DNA of 64,000 nucleotides from JBJHBP01 sp050485685 (GTDB lineage Bacteria; Pseudomonadota; Gammaproteobacteria; Steroidobacterales; Rariloculaceae). Both the position numbers and the translations under genes were made by a program. Every line of letters begins with the position of its first letter. Position 1 is the first letter of the stretch. Positions 16,342 to 25,521 of this stretch are shown here, one piece after another. The notes under the pieces are model-generated. The model was not told the DNA's origin, searched no databases, and saw nothing but the letters and a program-made list of their open reading frames with translations. The stretch covers positions 1-64,000 of the forward strand of contig JBJHBW010000010.1 in assembly GCA_050485685.1 (NCBI GenBank), written 5' to 3'.

Positions 16342-17100
16342 GTGATTCAGCATGACTTCAGCGACAGACACATTCTGATTACCGGTGCCGGTCGCGGACT
16401 GGGCAGGCATCTGGCGCGCTATCTTGCCGACGCGGGCGCCACGGTCGGCGTGGCCGATATTGCCGGCGACAGTGCCGCGGACACCGCTGCCGTCATCAGC
16501 ACAGCGGGGGGCAGGGCACACGCCTACGCGGGCGATGTCTCCAAGCAGCAGGTGTTCGCCGACATGGCTGCGGATTTCGCCGACCGTTGCGGGCGCATCG
16601 ATGCCGTCGTCAACAACGCAATGATCCTGCACTACTGCGCGGTCGAAGACGTTGAGCCGCAACGGCTGGGTGCCATGCTCGATGTCGGCATCAAGGCCCT
16701 GTTCTGGTCGGCGCAGGCGCTGCTCAGGCACTACGATCCCGAGCGCGGCGCCTGCATGATCAACCTGGCTTCGCCGGTGGCGGCGCGTGGCTACCCCGGC
16801 ACATCGGCCTACAGCGCCGTCAAGGGCGCGGTCGTTGCGTTCACACGCGTGCTGGCCGCGGAACTCGGGCCACGCAGGATTCGCGTCAATGCCGTGTCAC
16901 CGGCGTCCGTGCCCACGCCGGGCGCGATTGGGCTGAATACGGCGGAAGAGTATGCGAAACGGGCGGCGCGCATTCCGCTGCGTCGCAATGGCACCGAAGA
17001 GGACAACTCCCGTGCGATCGCGTTTCTGCTCAGCGAGGATGCGGGTTTCGTGAACGGGGAAGTGTTCAACGTCGACGGCGGCGTGGCCGCGACGGCCTGA
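16342..17100 (+). CDS. Short-chain dehydrogenase/reductase
   Basis: A classical SDR of 252 residues. It has the nucleotide motif TGAGRGLG, NNA in VVNNAMIL, a serine in INLASPVA, the catalytic Tyr/Lys pair in SAYSAVKGAV, and a C-terminal DGGVAAT. It oxidises or reduces an alcohol or ketone with NAD(P)(H). The GTG at 16342 places the glycine motif at the usual distance from the N-terminus, and GGGGAAG lies eight bases upstream. The TTG at 16291 would add an unlikely 17-residue extension. It is divergent from the CmcJ-like gene and may share its pathway. Confidence 0.85.
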   Translation: MIQHDFSDRHILITGAGRGLGRHLARYLADAGATVGVADIAGDSAADTAAVISTAGGRAHAYAGDVSKQQVFADMAADFADRCGRIDAVVNNAMILHYCAVEDVEPQRLGAMLDVGIKALFWSAQALLRHYDPERGACMINLASPVAARGYPGTSAYSAVKGAVVAFTRVLAAELGPRRIRVNAVSPASVPTPGAIGLNTAEEYAKRAARIPLRRNGTEEDNSRAIAFLLSEDAGFVNGEVFNVDGGVAATA

Positions 17101-17155
17101 CCGGGGCAACCGCGTCGACGAGTGACGGCCGTTGCGAGGCGTAGTCGCCGTCAGG

Positions 17156-18355
17156 TTACATTTCGCAGCGGTACAGCGCGTCTATCAGCCGCGCCGCGCG
17201 CGGGCCGTTGGTGCCGACAGCGTGCATCCTGTTACACGCGTAGGAGAAGCCGATACCGGCATCCGGGTCGCAGAAGCCGATCGAGCCACCGATGCCGTGA
17301 TGACCGAAGCTGCGCATGTTCGGCCCCATGTAGACGGCCTCGGGCGTGTTCAGCAGGATTCCCAGCGCCTGACGGTACGGCCTGTCCTGCAGCGCTTCGA
17401 CCTGTTCGTGCTGCATCGTGATCATGCGTTCAATGCTGTCGCGTCGCATCAGAGTGACGCCGTCCAGCGTGCCGCCGTTACCGAGTGCGCCATAGATGCG
17501 TGCAGCGCCGCGCGCATTGCCGTGACCATTGCCGCTGGCAATCTCCACGGTGCGCCATTCGGGGCGGTTCAGGGTCACGGGCCAGGGCTCATCCGGGTTC
17601 TGGCGAAACGCCAGCGCTTTCAGTGAGGCCTGATCGGTGCCTTCCTTCGCCGCGAACAGTTTGGCGTTCATGTTGGGCATGACTTCGGCGACCCGCGTCT
17701 GTTCGGCCTCGGTCATGCCGCCAATGTAGTATTCGGCATGCAGTGGTGTCGCGACTTCCTCACGCAGGAACGGTCCGACCGTACGCCCGTCCACACGCCG
17801 CATGATTTCGCCGAGCAGAAAGCCCTGATGGTGCACGTGGTAGGCGGCCTTCGTGCCGATCTCCCACAACGGTTCCTGAACCTCCAGCGCGCGTACGATG
17901 GCTTCCCGGTCCAGCATCGCACCCGGCCACAACGGATCGGTGGTCAGCACCGGGACGGCAGCGGTGTGATCAAGTATGTGCCTGACGCGGGTCTTCTCCT
18001 TGCCGTTCTGTCCGTACTCGGGCCAGTAATCGGTCACGAAAGCATCCGGATCGACCAGGCCGCGATCAATCAGCATGTTGAAACAGATCGCCGTGATGCC
18101 CTTGGCCACCGACATCATGCAGACCGTCGTCGGCGCGTCCCAGCGCGTGCTCATCGCCGCATCGCGCCAGCCGCCCCACAGGTCCACGACCGTGCGCCCG
18201 TCAATTATCACGGAACAGGCCGCGCCGACTTCATCCTCGACGTTGAAGTTCGCTATGAAGGCGTCGACGACGGGCCGGAACTCCGGTTCATGGGAGCCGG
18301 CCAGGTGGAAGGTCGCGCCGCGCGCGTTGATCTGTGTGTTCAGCTGTTCGGGCAC
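17156..18355 (-). CDS. Beta-lactamase-family serine hydrolase (EstB-like)
   Basis: About 399 residues of the class C beta-lactamase/esterase fold. The nucleophile motif SVAK is at about residues 82-85 (MMSVAKGI), with a tyrosine in AAYHVHHQG and HHGIGGS near the C-terminus. Family members act as esterases, lactonases or amidases. No signal peptide is seen, so it is probably cytoplasmic. The GTG at 18355 gives a sensible N-terminus (PEQLNTQINARG). Longer starts would run into the amidohydrolase gene whose stop is at 18412. It is probably the second gene of a unit with that amidohydrolase. Confidence 0.83.
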   Translation of the reverse strand: MPEQLNTQINARGATFHLAGSHEPEFRPVVDAFIANFNVEDEVGAACSVIIDGRTVVDLWGGWRDAAMSTRWDAPTTVCMMSVAKGITAICFNMLIDRGLVDPDAFVTDYWPEYGQNGKEKTRVRHILDHTAAVPVLTTDPLWPGAMLDREAIVRALEVQEPLWEIGTKAAYHVHHQGFLLGEIMRRVDGRTVGPFLREEVATPLHAEYYIGGMTEAEQTRVAEVMPNMNAKLFAAKEGTDQASLKALAFRQNPDEPWPVTLNRPEWRTVEIASGNGHGNARGAARIYGALGNGGTLDGVTLMRRDSIERMITMQHEQVEALQDRPYRQALGILLNTPEAVYMGPNMRSFGHHGIGGSIGFCDPDAGIGFSYACNRMHAVGTNGPRAARLIDALYRCEM

Positions 18356-18411
18356 GCGCGCATTGTACCCGCAAGGGGTGGACCCAGCGCGGGCGGGCAG
18401 TGCGCGCGGGA

Positions 18412-19824
18412 CTAATCCCTCCGCCAGCGAGCGAGTCCCTCGTCCAGCGTCGCGCGGTCCAGCCACCGGCCGCGCACCATCACGCCGCGTGGTGTGGCCA
18501 GCGCCGACAGATCCTGAAGCGGATTGTCGGCGACGAGTATCAGGTCGGCATCCAGCCCCGGCGCGACCCGGCCGAAGCGGTCCTCGTGACCGAAAAAGAC
18601 CGCCGGTGCGGCGGTGCCGGAATACAGCACATCCCAGATCGGCATGCCGGCTTCGTGCATCAGCCGCATTTCGTCATGGATTGAAAACCCCGGTACGTTG
18701 AATACCTGTGGTGCATCGGAGCCCAGCAATATGCCGGCGCCGACTTCGTGCAGCGTGCGCAGCAGTTGCGCGCGAATATCCAGAAATCGTTGAGCGCGAT
18801 CGGCGTCCCAGTCGTCACCGGACACGAAATTCCGTCTGGACTGGCTCCAGGCCTGCACCGTCTCTTCCGGCATGTAGGCCATGTCCGGTCGTGCGGCGAA
18901 CTCTTCAGTGGAAGTCGCCGAAAGAATGTTCACCATCAGCGTCTCGGTAGGTACTACCCAGGTGCCGGCATCGCGTGTCGCGCGTGCAATCTCCACGATG
19001 CGGGATTCGTCCACCCAGTCCGTCAGCCCGTAGCCGAAAAAACCGGCCTGAGCGTTCGATGGTGCGTCGGCTGCGATCACCTGCAGGTAGCCGTCAAGGT
19101 GGTCTACGGTCGCCGTGCCGCCGGCCATCGCGTGTTCCAGGCCCACCTGCGGCGGGACATGACCTGCGAAGGGCAGCCCGAGTTCGTGTGCCGTCTCGGC
19201 CATCGCATCGAACACTTCCGTCGTCATGCTGAACAGCTTCATGAAGTCGTGCCCGGCTGCATGCTGTTCGCGCACGACCTCGCGGGCGCGCTGCGGATTC
19301 GGGACCGTGGCCGTGCTCAGCCCCGGGCCGGCGGTGTAAAGGCGTGGACCCAATCGTTCATGGCTGGCGATCTGCTCCTGTAACCCCACATGCCAGCCCG
19401 CTCCCAGCATACTGCGCGCGGTGGTCACGCCGTTGGCTACATAGAGGAACAGCACCCGCTCCAGGAACTCGGCATCGTCCTGGTCGGCCGGCACGTGGGC
19501 ATGCATCTCGGCCAGCCCCGGCAGCAGATAACCGCCGTTGCCATCGATGATGCGGAACCCGTCGGGAATCGCGATCACGTCGACGCTGCCAAGCGCCTGG
19601 ATGACACCGTCCGCGATCACGACACGCTGATTGCGCAGCACCCGCTCGGCATCCATCGGTATCACGTTCACGCGGTCGAATACGACGCGCTCGGTCTGCG
19701 CGTGCGCGCTGGTGAACAGTCCGGTCAGACACAGTGCCAGCAGGAAAAACATGAGTCGGTGCAGTACAGGATTTCGCGACACCTGATGCGGTGTCGCCTG
19801 CAGTTTTCTGGCTGGCGTTCTCAT
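18412..19824 (-). CDS. Exported amidohydrolase (imidazolonepropionase-like)
   Basis: A 470-residue metal-dependent hydrolase with an N-terminal signal (hydrophobic run FFLLALCLTGLF, ending SAHAQ). The HxH metal site is in LAEMHAHVPAD. Further histidines are in FAGHVPPQ and TVDHLDGY, and an aspartate in LLGSDAPQ. The cyclic amidohydrolase C-terminus reads PGLDADLILVADNPL. Secreted members are often annotated as Xaa-Pro dipeptidase or imidazolonepropionase-related, and the substrate is unknown. The ATG at 19824 has GGGGAGAG upstream. The small lipoprotein gene is 30 bp upstream, so the order lipoprotein-amidohydrolase-serine hydrolase may be an operon. Confidence 0.86.
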   Translation of the reverse strand: MRTPARKLQATPHQVSRNPVLHRLMFFLLALCLTGLFTSAHAQTERVVFDRVNVIPMDAERVLRNQRVVIADGVIQALGSVDVIAIPDGFRIIDGNGGYLLPGLAEMHAHVPADQDDAEFLERVLFLYVANGVTTARSMLGAGWHVGLQEQIASHERLGPRLYTAGPGLSTATVPNPQRAREVVREQHAAGHDFMKLFSMTTEVFDAMAETAHELGLPFAGHVPPQVGLEHAMAGGTATVDHLDGYLQVIAADAPSNAQAGFFGYGLTDWVDESRIVEIARATRDAGTWVVPTETLMVNILSATSTEEFAARPDMAYMPEETVQAWSQSRRNFVSGDDWDADRAQRFLDIRAQLLRTLHEVGAGILLGSDAPQVFNVPGFSIHDEMRLMHEAGMPIWDVLYSGTAAPAVFFGHEDRFGRVAPGLDADLILVADNPLQDLSALATPRGVMVRGRWLDRATLDEGLARWRRD

Positions 19825-19854
19825 CGCACTCTCCCCGTGATCGTGTCTACTTGT

Positions 19855-20262
19855 TCATGGCATGTCGGAAGGTTCCGTGCATTCAGTCAGCTGGTATCCG
19901 GTTCCGACGTCGGGATCGACGAGCGCTTCTACAGGGTGGTAGCCCAGTGCCTCGGCGTCCGGAAGATTCACGCTGCGGATCTCATGAACGAGAATGTCGG
20001 GCGTGCCGGCACCGCAGACGGCCGGGTAGGCGATGCCCGTCTGAAAACCGCAGGACGTGGACAGGACGTCCAGCCCGGCAGCGGCAAGAACCGTCGCGCT
20101 ATCCTGCGGCGACAGGCCGCTGTGTTCGCACTGCACGGCGCCGCGGTTCGTGTATACCATCGCGATGGATGGATCCACGTCGCCATTCACGGCCCCGTCA
20201 GGGCCGTTGTCCGTGCAGGCGACGAGACACGCGGCGAGGACTGATATCGTGATAATGCGCAT
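19855..20262 (-). CDS. Small predicted lipoprotein of unknown function
   Basis: 135 residues. The N-terminus MRIITISVLAACLVAC is a lipoprotein signal, with the acylated cysteine predicted at residue 16. The mature part has several cysteines (QCEHSG, TSCGFQTG, AVCGAG, TECTEP) that could form disulfides in the periplasm. The ATG at 20262 has GAGGAC six bases upstream. I do not recognise the family. It precedes the exported amidohydrolase gene by 30 bp, so a shared role at the envelope is possible. Confidence 0.65.
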   Translation of the reverse strand: MRIITISVLAACLVACTDNGPDGAVNGDVDPSIAMVYTNRGAVQCEHSGLSPQDSATVLAAAGLDVLSTSCGFQTGIAYPAVCGAGTPDILVHEIRSVNLPDAEALGYHPVEALVDPDVGTGYQLTECTEPSDMP

Positions 20263-20403
20263 GGTCCGGTCCTCGGGACTCTGACCCGACAAATCCACTT
20301 CGGGCAGCTGTCCCTGTCGACGGATTCTAGCGCAACCGGCTCGTGCCCGCGGCTGCATCCTGGTTGACCGTGATGCCGGACATTCGTTCATATGCTGCGA
20401 CTG

Positions 20404-20419
20404 TTCCGGATACCCGGAA
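20404..20419. repeat. Short palindrome before the serine hydrolase gene
   Basis: TTCCGG-ATAC-CCGGAA, immediately upstream of a -10-like TATACT (20424-20429) and about 45 bp before the ATG at 20463. It could be an operator, but a 6-bp arm is weak evidence. Confidence 0.3.
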
Positions 20420-20462
20420 TGACTATACTGACCGGCGTTCCATCGACGGAGACTGTCTTCCC

Positions 20463-21635
20463 ATGTCAGAACCGAACCGCCCCGGACACGCTGCTGGCCT
20501 GGACGCCGGCCGGCTCGCACACCTGAAAGCGACCATAGAAGCGGATATCGCCGCTGACCGATATTTTGGCGCGGTCATCGTCGTTGCCCGTCACGGCGAG
20601 CCGGGTATCAGCGAAGCGATAGGTTTTGGCGATGAGGGGAAGACGCAGCCGCTCGCATATGACTCCGTCTTCTCGCTGTTCTCGCTGACCAAAGCGTTTA
20701 CGAACGTGCTGACCTTGCGGGCGATAGAGTTCGGTCAGTTCGCGCTGACCACTCGGGTCAGCGACGTCATCCCCGAGTTTCGCGGCGGAGCCCGCGAGAA
20801 GGTGACGTTCTTTCACCTGCTCACGCACACCTCGGGTCTGCCGCCGGTCTGGATACCCAGGCCAGGCATGTATATAGACCGCCTGGACGAAATCATAGAA
20901 GCGATCTGCCGGAACATTCATGCCATCGCACCGGCCGGCGAGCACGCGCATTACTCTCCGCTGGTGCATCACGCATTGATGGGCGAGGCGGTACGCCGCT
21001 GTGACCCCGCGGGCAGAAGCTACCGGCAGCTGTTGCAGGATGAGGTGCTGACGCCGCTGGCCATGAAAGACACCGCGATAGGCGTGCGCAGGGACCTTGC
21101 CGACCGGCATGTGTTTCCCGATTTTCGTGGCAGGCCGCCGCAGGAACATCTGGGACGCAGCGACCTCGGGCCGCAGGGTGCGTTCCGGGAAGAGCACGCG
21201 GAAATGCCCTGGGTAGGCGGGATCTCCACGGTGCCGGATCTCTTCCGCTTTGTCGAGATGCTGCGACGGGGCGGCACTCTGGACGGGCAGCGCATACTCT
21301 CGCCGGCGACGCTGAAACTGGCGACGCGCAACTTCACCGGTGACAAGCCGAATGAGCTGTATCGCAGCATTGCGATCAATCATGGCTGGGAGCCTTATCC
21401 AGCCTACCTGGGCCTGGGATTCGGCCTAAGCGGCGAGAAGGTCTGCCCGAACATGTTCGGCACGCTCACATCACCTGGCACCTTCGGAAACTACGGTGCC
21501 GGCAGCACGCTGTTCTGGGTCGATCCTGAACTCGACATGACATTCGTGTGTCTCAGCGCCGGTGTGATGCAGTCCGCACCGAACATCGAGCGGTTTCAGC
21601 GACTCTCCGATATCGCCGCTTCGGCCGCGTTGTAG
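20463..21635 (+). CDS. Beta-lactamase-family serine hydrolase
   Basis: 390 residues of the class C beta-lactamase/esterase fold. The nucleophile motif SLTK is at residues 74-77 (FSLFSLTKAF), with HLLTHTSGLP downstream. HYSPLVHHALMGE supplies the tyrosine region. The typical GGISTVPDLFRFVEML and a C-terminal FGNYGAGSTLFWVDP follow. It has no signal peptide. The ATG at 20463 is chosen because it begins a compact N-terminus. It is not the close twin of the hydrolase at 17156. They share only the fold motifs, so both may act on esters or lactones in this catabolic block. Confidence 0.84.
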   Translation: MSEPNRPGHAAGLDAGRLAHLKATIEADIAADRYFGAVIVVARHGEPGISEAIGFGDEGKTQPLAYDSVFSLFSLTKAFTNVLTLRAIEFGQFALTTRVSDVIPEFRGGAREKVTFFHLLTHTSGLPPVWIPRPGMYIDRLDEIIEAICRNIHAIAPAGEHAHYSPLVHHALMGEAVRRCDPAGRSYRQLLQDEVLTPLAMKDTAIGVRRDLADRHVFPDFRGRPPQEHLGRSDLGPQGAFREEHAEMPWVGGISTVPDLFRFVEMLRRGGTLDGQRILSPATLKLATRNFTGDKPNELYRSIAINHGWEPYPAYLGLGFGLSGEKVCPNMFGTLTSPGTFGNYGAGSTLFWVDPELDMTFVCLSAGVMQSAPNIERFQRLSDIAASAAL

Positions 21636-21775
21636 CGGGCCAGGCGCCCGGTTTCCCTGCTCCTGCCTGTATCCGTGCAGGCCGTGACGGGGACGCCTTT
21701 TCCCGGACGTGGCGCTGCCCGCGCGAAGCGCCGATATGCTACCTTCAGGGACACAGGCGGCTATCGGAGCAGCAC

Positions 21776-22810
21776 ATGGTCTGCAGAATTCACGCAGCCG
21801 CGGCCGTGTCGCTGGTGCTCGGTGCGCTGGCCATGGTGCCTGCGGTGGTCAACGCTGAAGTGTCCCGTGACACGCCGGAGGCGCTGTCCGGCCGTGCCGG
21901 CACCACATACGACATGCCGCGTACTCCTTGGGGCGATCCCGATCTGCAGGGTGTCTGGGACTACCGTTCGATTACACCGCTGGAACGTCCTCCGGAATTC
22001 GGTGAACGCGAGTTCTACACCGATGACGAAATCGCCGAGCTGGAGGCGCAGGCGGCGCGTCGTATGGACGAACCGCCCGATGACGAAGCACCCAACCTCG
22101 TCCACGCACAGTACATGACGGATCCGGGACGGCAGGTCGACGAATCGCGGCGCACCTCGCTGATCGTGGAACCGCCGGACGGGCGTCTCCCTGCAATGAC
22201 CGAAGCAGGCCGGGACAGACAGCAGCGCCAGCGCGAAGAAGTCGCCAGAGCACAGGAAGGTGCGCCCACCCTGGCCTGGCTGGAAAGCCGTTCGCCGCTG
22301 GAACGCTGCATTACCTGGGGCCTGCCGCAGGCACTCCTGCCGGGCCTGTACAACAACAACATTCTCATCGCGCAGTCGCCGGGCTTTGTCACCATCGTTC
22401 ACGAAATGGTGCACAACGCGCGCATTGTTCCGCTGGACGGCCGCCCGTTCAGCGAAATGACGTCGTGGCTGGGTGAATCGCGTGGCCACTGGGATGGCGA
22501 TACGCTTGTCGTCACGACCCGAAATTTCAATGGCCGATCCACCTACCGGGGAGCCGGTGAAAACATGACGCTGACCGAGCGCTATACGCGCATCGCCGAT
22601 GACCGGATCGACTTTCGTCTGACGGTAGAGGATGACACCACATGGACTGAACCATGGACGGTGGCATTGTTCATGCGGCCCACGGAAGGTGGCATGTATG
22701 AATATGCCTGCCATGAAGGCAACTATGCGCTGAGCAACATGTTGGAGATTGCGCGTCATGACTGGCAGGCAGCGCAGGACGCCGATGCGGCCGCTACGGA
22801 TGGCAGATGA
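21776..22810 (+). CDS. Exported protein of unknown function, WGDPDLQG / WDGDTLVV family (copy 1)
   Basis: 344 residues with a Sec signal (hydrophobic run after MVCRIHAAA, ending VVNA). Family marks are RTPWGDPDLQGVWDYRS near the N-terminus, ERCITWGLP, the central GHWDGDTLVVTTRNFNG, and a C-terminal YEYACHEGN. Conserved cysteines at RCI and YAC could pair. The protein is periplasmic or secreted, and no catalytic function is established for this family to my knowledge. The ATG has GGAG upstream. The next gene, a DUF6152-like protein, starts 15 bp after the stop, so the two are co-transcribed. Three relatives follow within 7 kb. Confidence 0.7.
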   Translation: MVCRIHAAAAVSLVLGALAMVPAVVNAEVSRDTPEALSGRAGTTYDMPRTPWGDPDLQGVWDYRSITPLERPPEFGEREFYTDDEIAELEAQAARRMDEPPDDEAPNLVHAQYMTDPGRQVDESRRTSLIVEPPDGRLPAMTEAGRDRQQRQREEVARAQEGAPTLAWLESRSPLERCITWGLPQALLPGLYNNNILIAQSPGFVTIVHEMVHNARIVPLDGRPFSEMTSWLGESRGHWDGDTLVVTTRNFNGRSTYRGAGENMTLTERYTRIADDRIDFRLTVEDDTTWTEPWTVALFMRPTEGGMYEYACHEGNYALSNMLEIARHDWQAAQDADAAATDGR

Positions 22811-22824
22811 CAGGAGCACCGAAC

Positions 22825-23253
22825 ATGCAGCTTCGATTGTTGATGGCTTTCGGTATTGCGACTCTGGCCGCGTATCAGACATCTCCCGTGCATGCTCACC
22901 ACGCATTCGCAGCCGAGTTTGATGCGAACAGGCCGGTCACGCTGCAGGGCACGATCGTGCGAATGGAGTGGATAAACCCGCATACCTGGATGCACATCGA
23001 TGTGATCGAGGAAGACGGCAGCGTGACGCGGTGGATGATAGAAGGCGGCACACCGAATACCCTGATCCGGCGCGGTTTCTCGCGCGAGTCGGTGAGGGCA
23101 GGAACGCAGATCGTGGTGGAAGGCTATCAGGCGCGGGATGGTGCCAATCGCGCCAACGGCCGCGACCTGATACTGCAGGACGGGTCGCGCCTGTTCATGG
23201 GGTCATCCGGTACTGGTGCGCCGCGCGACGGTCGCGATCCGGCGGAACGCTGA
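22825..23253 (+). CDS. DUF6152-like exported protein
   Basis: 142 residues with a signal peptide (cleavage near VHAHH). The mature start HHAFAAEFDANRPVTLQG and the later WINPHTWMHIDV are the marks of the DUF6152 family, whose function is not established. The histidine-rich N-terminus and INPH could bind a metal, by inference. AGGAG sits eight bases before the ATG, and the upstream gene ends 15 bp before it. Pairing of this protein with the WGDPDLQG family suggests they work together in the periplasm. Confidence 0.75.
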   Translation: MQLRLLMAFGIATLAAYQTSPVHAHHAFAAEFDANRPVTLQGTIVRMEWINPHTWMHIDVIEEDGSVTRWMIEGGTPNTLIRRGFSRESVRAGTQIVVEGYQARDGANRANGRDLILQDGSRLFMGSSGTGAPRDGRDPAER

Positions 23254-23340
23254 ACCGACACGTCGTTCTGCTGGTCGCCTGTCTCGCCCCTTTCCCCCTT
23301 TCCCCCGGCCCCCGGGCACTCAGGCACTCAGGCGGCGGAC

Positions 23341-24933
23341 TCAGGCGATGTGCCGGGCGGACGCGAAGCTTGTCGCCGATGCGGCGCGCCACCATGATGC
23401 GAAAGGTTCAGGCGCGCCGTCCAGCAGGGCGCCGGGCTGCAGAAACGTATAGCGCTCGCTGCCGCTTCGCACTTCCAGGTCACCGCCGCGTCGCTGCAGG
23501 TGCTGCGGGTGCAGCTGTTCGGGATGTTCGAGACCCGCCGCGGCGACGATATGCGTCAGTGCTGCCAGCGTGTGACGATGAAAATTCACAACCCGCTCGG
23601 CCTTGTCGTCGACTACCAGCGCGCGTTGGCGCCAGCGGTTCTGGGTCGCGACTCCGGTAGGGCAGCGATCGGTGTGACAGGTCAGTGACTGAATGCAGCC
23701 GATTGCGAACATGAACGCACGTGCGGAGTTGCACCAGTCCGCGCCCAATGCCATGTTGGCCGCCAGACTATAGCCGGAGGTGACCTTGCCGGAAACGCCC
23801 AGCCGAATCCGCTCACGCACGCCGGCCCCCACCAGCATGTTCCGCGCCAGCAGCAGCCCTTCGCGCAGTGGCGTACCGACACGGTTGCTCAGCTCCAGTG
23901 GCGCTGCGCCGGTACCCCCTTCGGCGCCATCTATGACTATGAAATCAGGCGTGATGCCGGTCTCAAGCATTGCTTTCACGATGCCGGCGAACTCCACCGG
24001 ATGTCCGATGCAAAGCTTGAACCCGGCAGGCTTTCCGCCTGAAAGCTCGCGCATGCGTGCGATGAACTCGAGCAGTTCCGCGGGCGTGGAAAATACGCTG
24101 TGCGCCTTCGGAGAGCTGCAGTCCTGTCCCTGTGGCACGCCACGCGCTGCCGCGATCTCGGCCGTGACTTTCGCCCCCGGCAGTATGCCGCCCCCGCCCG
24201 GCTTGGCGCCCTGCGAGAGTTTCAGTTCTACCATTCGTACCTGATCGTCCGAGGCATTCTCGGCGAACTGCGCGGGGTCGAAGCCGCCGTCGCGAGCGCG
24301 GCAGCCGAAATAGCCGCTGCCGATTTCCCAGATCAGGTCGCCGCCGTGCTGGCGGTGGTATCGCGATATGCCGCCTTCGCCGGTGTCGTGTGCGAATCCG
24401 CCAAGCTTCGCTCCCTTGTTCAGGGCCAGTATCGCGTTGGCCGACAGTGAGCCGAAACTCATCGCGGAGATGTTGAACACGGAAGCCGAGTACGGCTGTG
24501 TGCAATCAGGGCCGCCGATCCTGACTCGTGTACCCACTTCGGCGCGCGCTCTCGGCATCACGGAATGATTGATCCATTCGTGACCGGGTGCGTAGTAATC
24601 GAGCAGGGTGCCGAACGGCTGGCGGTCGTCCACATCTTTCGCGCGACGGTAGATCAGCGAGCGCTGTTCCCGATTGAAGGGTTGACCGTCGGCTTCACTT
24701 TCGAACAGATACTGACGAATCGCGGGGCGCATCGCCTCGAACATCCAGCGAAAGCGGGCGATCAGCGGATAGTTGCGCAAAAGGTTGTGATGCGGCTGAA
24801 GCAGATCCCAGATTCCCAGGCTGGTGAGAATGACGAGCGGGACCAGCAGCAGCAGGGCGACGGGGTAGGCGATTGCCAGCGGTATCAGTGCAATGGTGAT
24901 TGCGACAACAATCAGAAACGGCAGCATTCGCAC
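23341..24933 (-). CDS. FMN-binding glutamate-synthase-family protein (GltB-like, membrane-anchored)
   Basis: 530 residues. The first 45 are strongly hydrophobic (two helices), then comes the FMN-binding GOGAT domain. It carries NISAMSFGSLS, KPGGGGILPG, IDGAEGGTGAAPLE and a 3Fe-4S-type cluster motif CIQSLTCHTDRCPTGVATQ (Cys-x5-Cys-x4-Cys). It lacks the glutaminase domain of GltB, so it is one of the stand-alone glutamate-synthase-like oxidoreductases whose substrate is uncertain. The start is GTG at 24933 with AGGAG upstream. It is divergent from the cNMP-domain gene by about 90 bp. Confidence 0.88.
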   Translation of the reverse strand: MRMLPFLIVVAITIALIPLAIAYPVALLLLVPLVILTSLGIWDLLQPHHNLLRNYPLIARFRWMFEAMRPAIRQYLFESEADGQPFNREQRSLIYRRAKDVDDRQPFGTLLDYYAPGHEWINHSVMPRARAEVGTRVRIGGPDCTQPYSASVFNISAMSFGSLSANAILALNKGAKLGGFAHDTGEGGISRYHRQHGGDLIWEIGSGYFGCRARDGGFDPAQFAENASDDQVRMVELKLSQGAKPGGGGILPGAKVTAEIAAARGVPQGQDCSSPKAHSVFSTPAELLEFIARMRELSGGKPAGFKLCIGHPVEFAGIVKAMLETGITPDFIVIDGAEGGTGAAPLELSNRVGTPLREGLLLARNMLVGAGVRERIRLGVSGKVTSGYSLAANMALGADWCNSARAFMFAIGCIQSLTCHTDRCPTGVATQNRWRQRALVVDDKAERVVNFHRHTLAALTHIVAAAGLEHPEQLHPQHLQRRGGDLEVRSGSERYTFLQPGALLDGAPEPFASWWRAASATSFASARHIA

Positions 24934-25022
24934 GACCGGAACTCCTGGCTGGATTGACGCTGGCGCACAGTGTATCGGCTTGGCATGAAGCGCGTTAATA
25001 TGCGGGAAGGGAGGATTCGGAT

Positions 25023-25496
25023 ATGACTTCAGGCACTACTGCCGGGGAGCTGTCCGGCTGTAAATTTTTTGCCGGCCTGTCTGGGGATCACCTGCAGTTT
25101 CTCGCCGACCACGCGCATCGCCGACAGCTCAGCGCCGGTGATGTGCTGTTTCGTCACGGCGATAACGCGCGTTACTTCTTTCTCGTGCTTTCCGGTCACG
25201 TCTCCGTGGAGATCGCTGCGATCGAGGGACCTGCGCTGCTGCTGCAGGATCTGGCGCCTGGTGACGTGGTCGGTTGGTCCTGGCTGATCGCCCCGCATCG
25301 CTGGAACTTCCAGGCGCGTGCCATGGCGCCTGCCGAAGTGCTCGAGTTCGATGGCAAGGCCGTGCTGGAACATTGCGAGCAGGATTCCCTGTTCGGATAC
25401 GAACTGCTCAAGCGATTCTCTGCTCTGATGTCGGAGCGCCTGCAGGTCGCCCGCAGTCGCATGATGCAGGAGTGGAAACCCTCAGGTTTCGCATGA
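25023..25496 (+). CDS. Cyclic-nucleotide-binding domain protein
   Basis: 157 residues made up almost entirely of one Crp-type cNMP-binding beta-roll: FFAGLSGDHLQFLADHAHRR, GDVLFRHGDNARYFFLVLSG, and LQDLAPGDVVGWSWL. There is no DNA-binding helix-turn-helix, so it is not a Crp-type regulator by itself. It may sense a ligand and act on a partner protein. GGGAGG precedes the ATG. The AEC transporter starts 25 bp downstream, suggesting that the transporter is the partner, by inference. Confidence 0.83.
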   Translation: MTSGTTAGELSGCKFFAGLSGDHLQFLADHAHRRQLSAGDVLFRHGDNARYFFLVLSGHVSVEIAAIEGPALLLQDLAPGDVVGWSWLIAPHRWNFQARAMAPAEVLEFDGKAVLEHCEQDSLFGYELLKRFSALMSERLQVARSRMMQEWKPSGFA

Positions 25497-25521
25497 GACC
25501 GCCGCTGTCCGTTGACAGACC

